Shown: piece by piece, positions 44,527 to 52,872 of the stretch
How positions within the stretch are numbered: the first letter of the stretch is position 1
How the letters are laid out: each line of letters opens with the position of its first letter
From: Nocardioides ferulae
GTDB lineage: Bacteria; Actinomycetota; Actinomycetes; Propionibacteriales; Nocardioidaceae
Reading direction: 5' to 3'
Length of the DNA: 64,000 bases
Assembly: GCF_003660455.1 (NCBI RefSeq)
Contig: NZ_QZVR01000007.1
Span: 186,001-250,000 of the forward strand
The notes under the pieces: generated by a model
What the model saw: the letters and a program-made list of their open reading frames with translations, nothing else
Database searches by the model: none
Told to the model about the DNA's origin: nothing
Made by a program: the position numbers and the translations under genes

Positions 44527-45906
44527 ATGCTCGAAATCAGCGCAATCATACGCTCGGTGGCCACCACCACCGGCTCGCTTGCGCGCCTCGGCACCCCCGA
44601 CGAAAACCTCACCGACGCCGAGCGCATCGATGCGATCCGCCGTCTCGACGACCTCAAGGCCGCGGCCACGGCCGCGCAGGCCCGGCTGACTGACGGGTTC
44701 GTCGCTTCCCAGCGCGAGCGGCACCTGGCCGCCGGCCGCAACCCGCGCCACCAGGACGAGGGCCTCCCGCAACAGGTCGGCTGGGCGCACCGCGAGTCCC
44801 CGCACCGCGGCGGCCAGTTGATCGCCCTGGCCCGCGTGCTGGTGCACGAGATGCCGGCCACGCTGGCGGCGATGACCGAGGGTTGGCTCTCCCAGCGCCG
44901 CGCCGAGGCGCTGGTGCGCGAGACCGCCTGCCTCTCCCTCGACGACCGGCGCACGGTCGACCGCGTCCTCGCCGGCGACCGGGCGCGCATCGAGTCGCTC
45001 TCCTACCGCCAGCTCGAAGCGGAGGCCAAGCGCTTGGCCGCGACGCTCGACGCCGAGGCCGTGGTCGCCCGGGCCCGCAAGGCCGAGGCCGACCGGCGGG
45101 TCAGCATCCGCCCGGCCCCCGACACCATGGTCTGGGTCGGCGCGCTGCTACCGGTGAAGCAGGGCGTCGCTGCCTACGCGGCGCTCAAGGCCTACGCCGA
45201 CCGTGGGCGGGCCGACGGCGACGACCGCTCACAGCACCAGCTGATGGCCGACGAGTTCGTCGCCCGGCTGACCGGTGTGAAGACGGCCGGTCAGATCCCC
45301 GTCACGGTCGGTCTCGTGATGACCGACCGAGCCCTGCTGCACCGTGACGACGAGCCGGCAGAGATCGAGGGCTACGGCCCGGTTCCGGCCGAGTGGGCCC
45401 GGGATCTGCTGGTCGACACCCTCGAGGCCCAAGGGGTCGGCGACGACGTCCTGGCGTGGATGCGCCGCCTCTACACCCACCCCACCACCGGCGAGCTCGT
45501 CTCGATGGACTCGGTGCAGCGGGCGTTCACCGGCGCGCTGGCGCGCTACCTGGGCCTGCGCGACGGCGGCATCTGCCGCAACGCCTTCTGCGGCGCCCCG
45601 ATCCGCCACGTCGACCACGTCCGACGTGTGGCAGACGGTGGCGCCACGACCGGACCGAACGGGCAGGGTCTCTGCGAGGCGTGCAACTACGCCAAGGAGG
45701 CCCCCGGCTGGTCCACCCGGGTGGTCATCGACCACCTGGGCCGCCACGTCGTCGAGACGACGACCCCGACCGGCCACACCTACCGCTCCCCCGCCCCGGC
45801 ACTGCCGGGCCACTCCCCACCGCCCTGGCGAGGCAGGGTGGTCGAGTTCGAGGGCGGCATCGCCCGCGAGGTCGAGCCGGGCGTCTACGAGCTCACGGCC
45901 GCTTGA
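44527..45906 (+). CDS. DUF222 / HNH endonuclease-domain protein (13E12-type)
   Basis: 459 residues. The N-terminal two thirds is DUF222 (INTD-rich helices such as [20 protein letters not shown] and [17 protein letters not shown]). The C terminus is an HNH domain: [20 protein letters not shown] (Cys pair, HVDH) and [15 protein letters not shown] (Cys pair, Asn). Multi-copy in many actinobacteria (REP13E12 family); often assumed selfish, but the natural target is unknown. The TAGAAT -10 (44514-44519) is 7 bases before the ATG and no Shine-Dalgarno is present. The last 14 bp overlap the NUDIX gene. Confidence 0.92.
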   Translation: MLEISAIIRSVATTTGSLARLGTPDENLTDAERIDAIRRLDDLKAAATAAQARLTDGFVASQRERHLAAGRNPRHQDEGLPQQVGWAHRESPHRGGQLIALARVLVHEMPATLAAMTEGWLSQRRAEALVRETACLSLDDRRTVDRVLAGDRARIESLSYRQLEAEAKRLAATLDAEAVVARARKAEADRRVSIRPAPDTMVWVGALLPVKQGVAAYAALKAYADRGRADGDDRSQHQLMADEFVARLTGVKTAGQIPVTVGLVMTDRALLHRDDEPAEIEGYGPVPAEWARDLLVDTLEAQGVGDDVLAWMRRLYTHPTTGELVSMDSVQRAFTGALARYLGLRDGGICRNAFCGAPIRHVDHVRRVADGGATTGPNGQGLCEACNYAKEAPGWSTRVVIDHLGRHVVETTTPTGHTYRSPAPALPGHSPPPWRGRVVEFEGGIAREVEPGVYELTAA

Positions 45907-46567
45907 TCCGTTTCGGCGCGTCCGGAAGTTGAACTGCGCCCACGGCGCCGGCTGCCTCTTCCCCATCCAGCCACCCGTCGTGCTCGTCCACGAGCAGCTC
46001 GAGGAGGACTTCGGGCGCGTCGGAGAGCACTGCCCACGGGTGGTCCTCGTCGTCGTCCTCACCGGCCAGCCATTCGCGCTCGACCCAGGCGTCATAGCCC
46101 TGCTCGGAGAGCAGCCGCACCACGGCGATCGCGTCATCCTCGTCGAAGAAGACGGCGCGCACCCCCGGTGTCACCGCTCCCAGCAGCTGCTGCCGGAGCG
46201 CCGGCAGGAACGGTCGGTCGGGCTCGAGCCAGTCGACGTCGTCGAGCTCGTCGGGGCCCAGCCAGAGCACCCGGTCGTGCTCGGCGGGTTCCGGTTCACC
46301 GGCCACCAGGCGGCACACCGCTACCACGAGCTGGTGGCGCTCTCCGATCGGCACCGCCCCGGGCAGCCACGAGCGCACCTCGACGCCACACCCGAGCTCT
46401 TCGTCGATCTCGCGGAGCAGTGCCGACTCGGGAGTCTCACCGGGCTGGACCTTTCCGCCGGGCAGCTCCCAGCGGCCCGCGGTCTCGGCAGGTGCTGTCC
46501 GCCTCGCGCCGAGCAGCCGTCCACGGTGCACGATCGCCGCGCCCACCACGGTTGTCCGCTCAGTCAC
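45893..46567 (-). CDS. NUDIX hydrolase with extra C-terminal domain
   Basis: 224 residues. The Nudix box GGKVQPGETPESALLREIDE plus ELGC fits GX5EX7REUXEEXGU. The first 130 residues look like an (8-oxo-)dGTP diphosphatase (MutT-like). A further 90 acidic residues (LSEQGYDAWVEREWLAGEDD) have no recognised family. GTG 46567 has TAGCGT (minus strand 46580-46575) 7 bases upstream. Substrate unknown. Confidence 0.87.
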   Translation of the reverse strand: MTERTTVVGAAIVHRGRLLGARRTAPAETAGRWELPGGKVQPGETPESALLREIDEELGCGVEVRSWLPGAVPIGERHQLVVAVCRLVAGEPEPAEHDRVLWLGPDELDDVDWLEPDRPFLPALRQQLLGAVTPGVRAVFFDEDDAIAVVRLLSEQGYDAWVEREWLAGEDDDEDHPWAVLSDAPEVLLELLVDEHDGWLDGEEAAGAVGAVQLPDAPKRIKRP

Positions 46568-46605
46568 CGGCGTAACGCTAGCCGCGGCTGGATACCGTGC
46601 GCGAC

Positions 46606-47634
46606 ATGGGCGGCGAGGCGACGACGGGCATCCGGCTGCGACGGACCGCGGAGAAGGCTGCCGAGATCGACGCCCTCGCGCGGAGACTTGGTGGCAGGGT
46701 CGAGCTGCCCGTGCTGCTCGGCGACCTGAACCGACAGGGGCGACGAAGCTGGGCTCCTGGCCGCTCAGTGCGGCGCGCCCTCACCTGGGACGCAGCCGAC
46801 CGTCGCGACCGCGACTGGTGGCCGCAGGGCATCACCACGTCGGCCGACGCTGACCACAGCGGTCTTGTGCACGGCCGGCGGCTGCTGGTGACGTCGTGGT
46901 ACTCCAAGCACGGCCAGGGGGTGAGGCTCTCGTTCTTCGACCCGGAGACCCGGCGCTACCGGCACGTCCTGCTCGTCGAGCCGACGTCACGGGGCGAGGA
47001 GCCGGGGGTGCGGCCGTTGAAGGTGCATGCCGGCGGCATCGTCTGGCACGGCCCCTATCTGCACGTCGCGGCCACCGCCAAGGGCATCGCGGTCTGTCAT
47101 GTCGACGATCTGCTACGCGTCCCCGACGCCGGCGTCGACGGCCTGGACGCGCACCACTACCGGTATCTCCTGCCCGTGCGGTTCTGGTACGCCGCGGAAG
47201 CCGACGACGGCACCGAACCCTTCCGATACTCCTTCATCTCCGCGGCCCTCACCCGTGACCGACCTGAGCTGATCGCCGGGGAGTACGGCAACAGCAAGCA
47301 GACGCGGCGGCTGGCCCGGTTCGGCTTCGGCGCGGACCACCTGCTGGCGGCGGACCCGTCCGGCGAGGTGAGACCCACGGAGGTGCACGCGGACGGTCCG
47401 CTGCGCATGCAGGGCGCCGTGCTGGTCGAGGGTCAGTGGTCCGCCACCACCTCGCACGGTCCCTGGACGCCGGGCTCGGTGTGGAGCGGCCGACCCGGGT
47501 TGATGAGGCGTCGGCGCTGGGCGGTGCCGATGGGCCCCGAGGACCTGACCTACGCTCCCCGGTGGGACGAGCGGTGGACCGTCACGGAGCACCCGCGGCG
47601 TCGCTGGATCGTGTCGCTGCGTTCTGGGGTGTAG
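46606..47634 (+). CDS. Hypothetical protein, 342 aa
   Basis: No recognised domain. Rich in Trp, His, Arg and Gly with repeated beta-like segments (GLVHGRRLLVTSWYSKHGQG, AGGIVWHGPYLHVAATAKG), which could form a beta-propeller. No signal peptide. ATG 46606 is preferred because TACCGT (46593-46598) lies 7 bases upstream; the upstream in-frame GTG at 46597 would be inside that promoter element. Divergent from the NUDIX gene. Confidence 0.68.
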   Translation: MGGEATTGIRLRRTAEKAAEIDALARRLGGRVELPVLLGDLNRQGRRSWAPGRSVRRALTWDAADRRDRDWWPQGITTSADADHSGLVHGRRLLVTSWYSKHGQGVRLSFFDPETRRYRHVLLVEPTSRGEEPGVRPLKVHAGGIVWHGPYLHVAATAKGIAVCHVDDLLRVPDAGVDGLDAHHYRYLLPVRFWYAAEADDGTEPFRYSFISAALTRDRPELIAGEYGNSKQTRRLARFGFGADHLLAADPSGEVRPTEVHADGPLRMQGAVLVEGQWSATTSHGPWTPGSVWSGRPGLMRRRRWAVPMGPEDLTYAPRWDERWTVTEHPRRRWIVSLRSGV

Positions 47635-47691
47635 ACGTGAGACGCCCGCCCCGACTGTGTGTCGGGGCGGGCGTCACGGTCGAGCCGCCGA

Positions 47692-49059
47692 CTACCAGAG
47701 TCGCTGCGGCCCGGGCGGCGGGGGCGGCGGCGGAGGCGGCTCCGTGGGCGGCGGCGGGGGCGGCGGCGTCGGGGTGCCTCCGCCTCCCCCACCTCCTCCG
47801 GAGGGCTTCACGCTGCGCAGTCGCAGGGCCGGCGACCAACCGGCGACATTGGCCTTGCCGCCGGTGGCACGGACCCGCCAGAAGCTGACCCCGGGCTTGG
47901 GCGCCTTCAGCTGGACCCGGTAGTCGCCACGGCCGTTGGTGCGGGCACTACGCACGCTCTTCCAGCGCTTGCCCACCCAGCGCTGGATCTTCAGCGCCGC
48001 CTTCTCCCGTGGGTAGACGGTGCCCGAGATGGCGACCTTGCTCCCCGGACGCACGGTCTTGTCGGAGAGCCGGCTCACGACGTTGTAGCGCACCCGGACC
48101 TTGAGCACCTGGGAGCTGGAGCCGTCGTAGACGCCTTCGCCGGCGTAGTCCACCCGGTAGACCGTGGTGCGGCTCGGGGTCAGCGCGACACTGGCGTTGC
48201 CCGTCTTGCCCAACCGGCGGGTCGCGAACTTGCGGAAGGAAGAGTCGTTGACCCCCCTGGCCCGCACGACGAGCTTCCCCGACTTGGGAGCGTTGTCGAA
48301 GAGCTTGCGCAGGCGCAGGTCGGCCGGCACCTTTGCGCCGGCGATGATGGTCGTGAGCCGCCGGGCCTTGCCGTCCAGCAGCATGGAGGTCCGGGTCTGG
48401 TAGCCCTCGAAGTCGTACACCTGCTTGGCGTCACCGGTGTCGACGGTGAGCTGGTCCAGGAAGAACGGGCGGCCGTCGCAGCCGAAGATGAACCCGACCC
48501 GCGCGCCCTCGCCGTCACCACCGTGGCCGTTGACGAACGACTCGATAGTCGCGTTGCCGGCATCTTCGTCGGCAACGCCGTCGGTGAAGTGCCGCCACTG
48601 GTAGGAGGAGGTGGCGGCGTTCAGCGTGCGCCAGCCACCGCTGGTGGCCGGCTCCAGGAGCGACCAGCCCTTCCAGACGCCCGCGCGGCCGGGCTGGACG
48701 AACGAGACGACCGCGGCACCGGCCGCCTGGGTCTCCGGTGCGTTCACCGCGATGCTCAAGGTGACGAGAGCCGAAGGCCGGGCGACCTGCACCATGGGTC
48801 CGATGCCGAAGCCCGACTCGAGGCCGGTCCACCCGACCGAGTGGTCACCGGCCGGGAGCGGGTCGGGACCGCGCCGGATGGTGACCTGGGGAGCCGTCGT
48901 GGGGGACTCCCCAGGGTTCAGACAACCCTGACTGGCGATCCGGATGCCACTGCGGGAGAAGTGGTCGCCGTCGACGGCGGTGTCGGCATGGGCGGTGGAG
49001 CCCACCAGGGCCGACCCCAGGAGAAGCAGGCTGGTGCCTGCGTGAAGCAAGAAGCGCAT
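47692..49059 (-). CDS. Secreted Ig-like/beta-rich protein with polyproline tail
   Basis: 455 residues: signal peptide 1-26 (LLHAGTSLLLLGSALVGSTA), a beta-rich region with one cysteine pair (QGCLNPG, FGCDGRP), two domains related to bacterial Ig-like or fibronectin-like folds, then Gly9 followed by about 25 prolines and the end PGPQRLW. Probably extracellular or wall-associated; function unknown. ATG 49059 was chosen because GAGG lies 6 bases upstream; ATG 49065 is the alternative. Confidence 0.75.
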   Translation of the reverse strand: MRFLLHAGTSLLLLGSALVGSTAHADTAVDGDHFSRSGIRIASQGCLNPGESPTTAPQVTIRRGPDPLPAGDHSVGWTGLESGFGIGPMVQVARPSALVTLSIAVNAPETQAAGAAVVSFVQPGRAGVWKGWSLLEPATSGGWRTLNAATSSYQWRHFTDGVADEDAGNATIESFVNGHGGDGEGARVGFIFGCDGRPFFLDQLTVDTGDAKQVYDFEGYQTRTSMLLDGKARRLTTIIAGAKVPADLRLRKLFDNAPKSGKLVVRARGVNDSSFRKFATRRLGKTGNASVALTPSRTTVYRVDYAGEGVYDGSSSQVLKVRVRYNVVSRLSDKTVRPGSKVAISGTVYPREKAALKIQRWVGKRWKSVRSARTNGRGDYRVQLKAPKPGVSFWRVRATGGKANVAGWSPALRLRSVKPSGGGGGGGGTPTPPPPPPPTEPPPPPPPPPGPQRLW

Positions 49060-49130
49060 GGCCATCCTCGAGAACGGGCGGGCGAATGAGTGACGCGCGG
49101 AGCCTATCCCGTGGAGAGGTCCGCGAAACG

Positions 49131-49165
49131 CATCGAGGCGCCGCACAGGGTGCGGCGCCTCGATG
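49131..49165. terminator. Perfect 15-bp hairpin
   Basis: CATCGAGGCGCCGCA (49131-49145) pairs with TGCGGCGCCTCGATG (49151-49165), loop 5 bases. It lies upstream of the secreted-protein gene at 47692-49059 and downstream of the Ig-like gene at 49358, so it is a likely second terminator for the latter. Confidence 0.6.
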
Positions 49166-49312
49166 GTTGGGCCGAAGGCCCGGCTAAGCAGGGCGATTCG
49201 GGCCACTCTCTGGCAGCGGCGTCAGAGAGTGAACCCGAACCGCGTCCATGGTCCCGACTTGGTCGTGCTGTCAGATCGGGGGTTGCGGGAGCGAGAAGCC
49301 CCCGACGGGTGG

Positions 49313-49338
49313 CCCCGGCGCGCTCTCACGCGCCGGGG
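49313..49338 (-). terminator. Terminator of the large Ig-like gene
   Basis: A 10-bp GC stem (49313-49322 with 49329-49338; CCCCGGCGCG / CGCGCCGGGG, loop 6 bases) begins about 20 bases after the stop at 49358 on the minus strand. Confidence 0.7.
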
Positions 49339-49357
49339 CTCACCGTTGGGACCAACG

Positions 49358-52300
49358 TCAGCGAACGCGCTTCGAGTTGGACATGAAGGCAGCCGTCGGC
49401 ACGTCGGTCTTGGCGACCTTGGCGACGTACTTGGTGAACTTCTTGCCGTTCCGGTCAGCAACCTTGAACTTGACGACACCGTTGGCGTTCGTCGTGCCGG
49501 TCGTGACGGCCTTGCGCTTGCCGTTCACGAACTTGAACAGCTTGACCTTGGTGCCTTCGGGAACAACGGTGGCCTTGACCCGCAGCTTGTCGGGCTTCGC
49601 GCCGTTGTTCTTGCCCTTCAGCTGCGCCACCGGCTCGTCGACCGGCGGCTCACCGACGAAGGTCACCTGCGCGGTCGCACGGCTCTCGGGGACGATCTGG
49701 TCGCCACCCACCGCGCTGTAGTCGGTGATCAGCGCCTCAACGGTCGCCGTTCCGGCCTTCGCGCCGGCGAACACGTAGCTCACCCGGCCAGCCTCGTTGG
49801 TGGTGCCGAAGCTGTTGAAGTCGCCGTCCTGGTAGTCGTCCGGACCGGTGCGGAAGAAGCCCACCTTGGCGCCGCGGATCGGCTCGCCGTTCTGGTCAAC
49901 AGCCTGGTAGGTCATCAGCACCGTGGTGCCGACCGGCACGTCACCGGTGGTGTCGTGCGCCAGGGAGTAGGTCGAGTTCGCGAAGTCGATCTCGTACCAC
50001 TCGACGGTCTCGCCCTCGTCGGAGAGTTCGGTGTCGTTGACGTCCTCGTCGCGCGCCGCCTGGAAGCCGGCGGTGACAAGGTCACCATCGGTCCAGGTGT
50101 TGCTGTCCGTGACCCACTCGCCCTCAACCGTCTGGTTGCCGGCAACGTTGGAGCTGAGCTCCAGGACGGGCGCCTCGTCGGCGAGCTGCGAGTCCACCGT
50201 CGTGGTGTTGTCGTCACCCTCCATGAGGGCACCGGCCAGGTTGTCGGTGAGGACGACGTTCTCGTCCTCGACCAAGTTGCCGAACTGGTCGGTGGTGAAG
50301 ACGTTGTAGAAGACCGACTCGTTGGTCGGGGCCTTCGGCAGGATCGTCACGGTCTGCTGGTTGGCGGCCGCGCGCTCGACCCGGACTTCGCCGCCGTTCA
50401 GCGGGTCCATCGACACGAAGTTGACGGGCACCGTCTTGGTGACGCCGCCGGCCTCAATCGTGACCGTCGTGGTCACGGTCTCGTCGGTCTTGAAGCCCTC
50501 GTCCTCCTCAATCGCCACGACGGTGCCGGTCTCACCGGTGTCGTCGGTGGTGAACTCCTTGGACGTGCCGTCGGACTTCCACTCGCCGTAGAGACCGCCC
50601 TCGGCCGCGGCCGGGTCCGCCTTCAGGTCGGTGTCCGCCTCGGCGTTGGGGCTCAGGAAGCCCTTGTTCACGGTGACCGTGACCGGGTAGTCGGTCAGCA
50701 GGTCGCCGTCGGCGTTCTCGACGGTGATGTCGAGGTCCACCGGACGGCCCGGGGTGGCGATCCCGTCGATGAGCTCGTCGACATCGACGGTGATGTCGTC
50801 GGCGTTGACCGGGGCGACCGACTTCAGGAAGTCGACGTCGAGAACGCTGTTGTCGTTCGCGTTGCCGATGTCGGGGGTGTTGGCGGTCGCCGCGGTGAGG
50901 AAGCCGCCCAGCTCGTTGGCCGGGACGGCGGGAGCGACAACCGGCGGGTCGGTCAGCGCGACGCCGAACGAGCCGTCCGCGGCGGTCTTGGTGGTCGCGC
51001 CGGTGTTGCCGGTGCGGGTGGTGCCAGCCGGCTGAGCCGCCTGGGCCGCGACGACGGCGTCGCCCGTAGGCGTCCACGCGATCGACAGGTTGCGGCCCGG
51101 GAGCGGGGTGCCGTCGGCAAGCTCGAGGGTGCCCTCGAACGTGGCCGTCGTGTTGGACTGCGCCTGCGCGACGGTGCCGTCCTCCCAGACGACGTCCGCC
51201 TGGCCGGCCTTGACCGACAGGGCGGCACCGGCGAGGTCGCCATCGCCCTTGCCCGGGGTGCCGTCGCGGTTGATGTAGGTGATCAGCTCGTAGGTGCCGG
51301 CGAGATCCGCGGTGAACGGGATGTCGGCGACGCCGTCGGGTCCGGTGGTGGCCGACGCCTCGGGGAGGGTCTTCGGGTAACCGGCGGTCGCGGTGAAGGG
51401 GGTGACCTTCCACGCGTAGCGGACAATCTGGCCGGCGAGCGGAGCGCCGTTCTGGTCCTTGACCAGCACGGAGATGTCGTCGCCGTCGTTCTCGTCGAAG
51501 TCGAAGGCAGCGCCGTCGGCGGACGAGGGGGTGATCGAGGCGGCGCCCGGGGCGTACTCGGTCACGGTCACCGAGCGCTTGAAGTCGGTGCCGTTCTCGT
51601 AGGTCGCGGTGTTGGTGGTGTTGACGAAGTAGTAGTGCGTCTCACCGGTCGGGGAACCACCCACACCCGAGAAGGTGACCTCGCCGCGGGAGTTGGTGTA
51701 AGCCGCGGCCGCATCGCCGATGTTGTCCTGGTTGTCGTCCTCGAAGACCTGCGCACCCACGATCGGGGCGCCGTTCTGGTCCGTGACCTTGACCGTGACG
51801 GTGGTGTCCTCGTTGGTCTGGACGGTGGCGGCCTTGGCGGTGGCGGTGACCGTGGTGATGGTCTGCTTGTAGAGCGAGACGGCCTCGGCGTCTTCGCCCT
51901 CGCCGGTGACCTCGGCCTGAATGACGGCCTGGTCGACGATCGGGGCGGTGGCGTCCCAGGTGTAGCCGGTCAGCTCGACCGGGGCGGACCAGTCGCGGCT
52001 GGTGTCACCGGCGGTGACGGTCTCGGCGTAGTCCTCCGCCGTCCAAGTGGCACCGTCGGTCGAGACGCGAACGGTCGGGTCGGCGCCGAGGTCGGAGGTG
52101 GTCCCGGAAACGGCGGCCAGAAGGTCCTCGGCCACGCCGGTGTACGGCTGCTGGAAGGCGCCGACGGCGGAGCCGCCCGCGTTCGCGATGTCGATGGAGT
52201 CCGCGCTGGGCGAGACGAGCACGCTGTTCTCGTCCTCGTTGCCCTCGACACCGATGTTGTCGATCTCGGTGGCGCGGACGTCGACCGTGGTGTTGTAGAG

Positions 52301-52636
52301 CGCCGCCGCGGGGGTCCACTCGGTGGAGAAGGCCCCGTTCTCGCGAGCAACCGTCGCGATGTTGGCCCAGGTGGTTCCACCGTCGGTGGAGTACTCGAAG
52401 TGGACCTGGGCAACGTCGGGGCCGCCGGTCGCCAGGAGGCGCACGGTGGCGTTGACGCCGTCGTTCTTGATCGAGGCGACGGCCTCCGGCGTGACGAGGA
52501 CAACCTCGTCAGCCGCGCCGGCCTGCTCGGCGATGGAGTTGGCCGAAGCCGAAGTGGCGAGGAACGGAAGTCCCGTTACCGCCAGGGCGGAGACGGCGGT
52601 GTACGCCAGTCCCCGCTTAATGCCGCTGCTGTTCAT
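49358..52636 (-). CDS. Large secreted Ig-like repeat protein (adhesin-like), long paralogue
   Basis: 1092 residues. Signal peptide 1-32 (YTAVSALAVTGLPFLATSASA), then several Ig/invasin-like beta-sandwich domains (DQNGAPIVGAQVFEDDNQ, KDQNGAPLAGQIVRY, DQFGNLVEDENVV and DQNGEPIRGAKVGFF each resemble a Big_1-type strand). A basic C-terminal domain (LKGKNNGAKPDKLRV) is followed by a Lys-rich end. No LPXTG or membrane anchor. A shorter paralogue is at 57642-59888. Probably extracellular surface protein; ligand unknown. Start ATG 52636 with GGAAGGAA upstream. Confidence 0.82.
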   Translation of the reverse strand: MNSSGIKRGLAYTAVSALAVTGLPFLATSASANSIAEQAGAADEVVLVTPEAVASIKNDGVNATVRLLATGGPDVAQVHFEYSTDGGTTWANIATVARENGAFSTEWTPAAALYNTTVDVRATEIDNIGVEGNEDENSVLVSPSADSIDIANAGGSAVGAFQQPYTGVAEDLLAAVSGTTSDLGADPTVRVSTDGATWTAEDYAETVTAGDTSRDWSAPVELTGYTWDATAPIVDQAVIQAEVTGEGEDAEAVSLYKQTITTVTATAKAATVQTNEDTTVTVKVTDQNGAPIVGAQVFEDDNQDNIGDAAAAYTNSRGEVTFSGVGGSPTGETHYYFVNTTNTATYENGTDFKRSVTVTEYAPGAASITPSSADGAAFDFDENDGDDISVLVKDQNGAPLAGQIVRYAWKVTPFTATAGYPKTLPEASATTGPDGVADIPFTADLAGTYELITYINRDGTPGKGDGDLAGAALSVKAGQADVVWEDGTVAQAQSNTTATFEGTLELADGTPLPGRNLSIAWTPTGDAVVAAQAAQPAGTTRTGNTGATTKTAADGSFGVALTDPPVVAPAVPANELGGFLTAATANTPDIGNANDNSVLDVDFLKSVAPVNADDITVDVDELIDGIATPGRPVDLDITVENADGDLLTDYPVTVTVNKGFLSPNAEADTDLKADPAAAEGGLYGEWKSDGTSKEFTTDDTGETGTVVAIEEDEGFKTDETVTTTVTIEAGGVTKTVPVNFVSMDPLNGGEVRVERAAANQQTVTILPKAPTNESVFYNVFTTDQFGNLVEDENVVLTDNLAGALMEGDDNTTTVDSQLADEAPVLELSSNVAGNQTVEGEWVTDSNTWTDGDLVTAGFQAARDEDVNDTELSDEGETVEWYEIDFANSTYSLAHDTTGDVPVGTTVLMTYQAVDQNGEPIRGAKVGFFRTGPDDYQDGDFNSFGTTNEAGRVSYVFAGAKAGTATVEALITDYSAVGGDQIVPESRATAQVTFVGEPPVDEPVAQLKGKNNGAKPDKLRVKATVVPEGTKVKLFKFVNGKRKAVTTGTTNANGVVKFKVADRNGKKFTKYVAKVAKTDVPTAAFMSNSKRVR

Positions 52637-52872
52637 TCGTGTTTCCTTCCGGAGTGAAATGCGGGGTGTGAGGCGTTCGCCTCGCCCGTGCCGGCCCGAC
52701 CCCGATGGTTCGCGCCGGCAGCCGGCGGGACACGAAATGCCCGTCGACCAAGCAAGACCCTAGGGAAGGGGGGGTCTTTACCCGTTCTAGTTGCAGGCCC
52801 CAGATTCTTATGCAACAAATGGGTACAGGGTGTCCGCAGGGGGCGAGCGCCTCACCGGGGGACGGAGCCCAT

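Noticed and set aside
44527..45906. HNH gene as part of a mobile element
   Set aside because: No transposase, integrase or terminal repeats nearby; the DUF222-HNH family is widespread as single genes.
47692..47820. Polyproline/polyglycine coding as a sequencing artefact
   Set aside because: The frame stays open to a stop codon, and such tails are common in secreted actinobacterial proteins.
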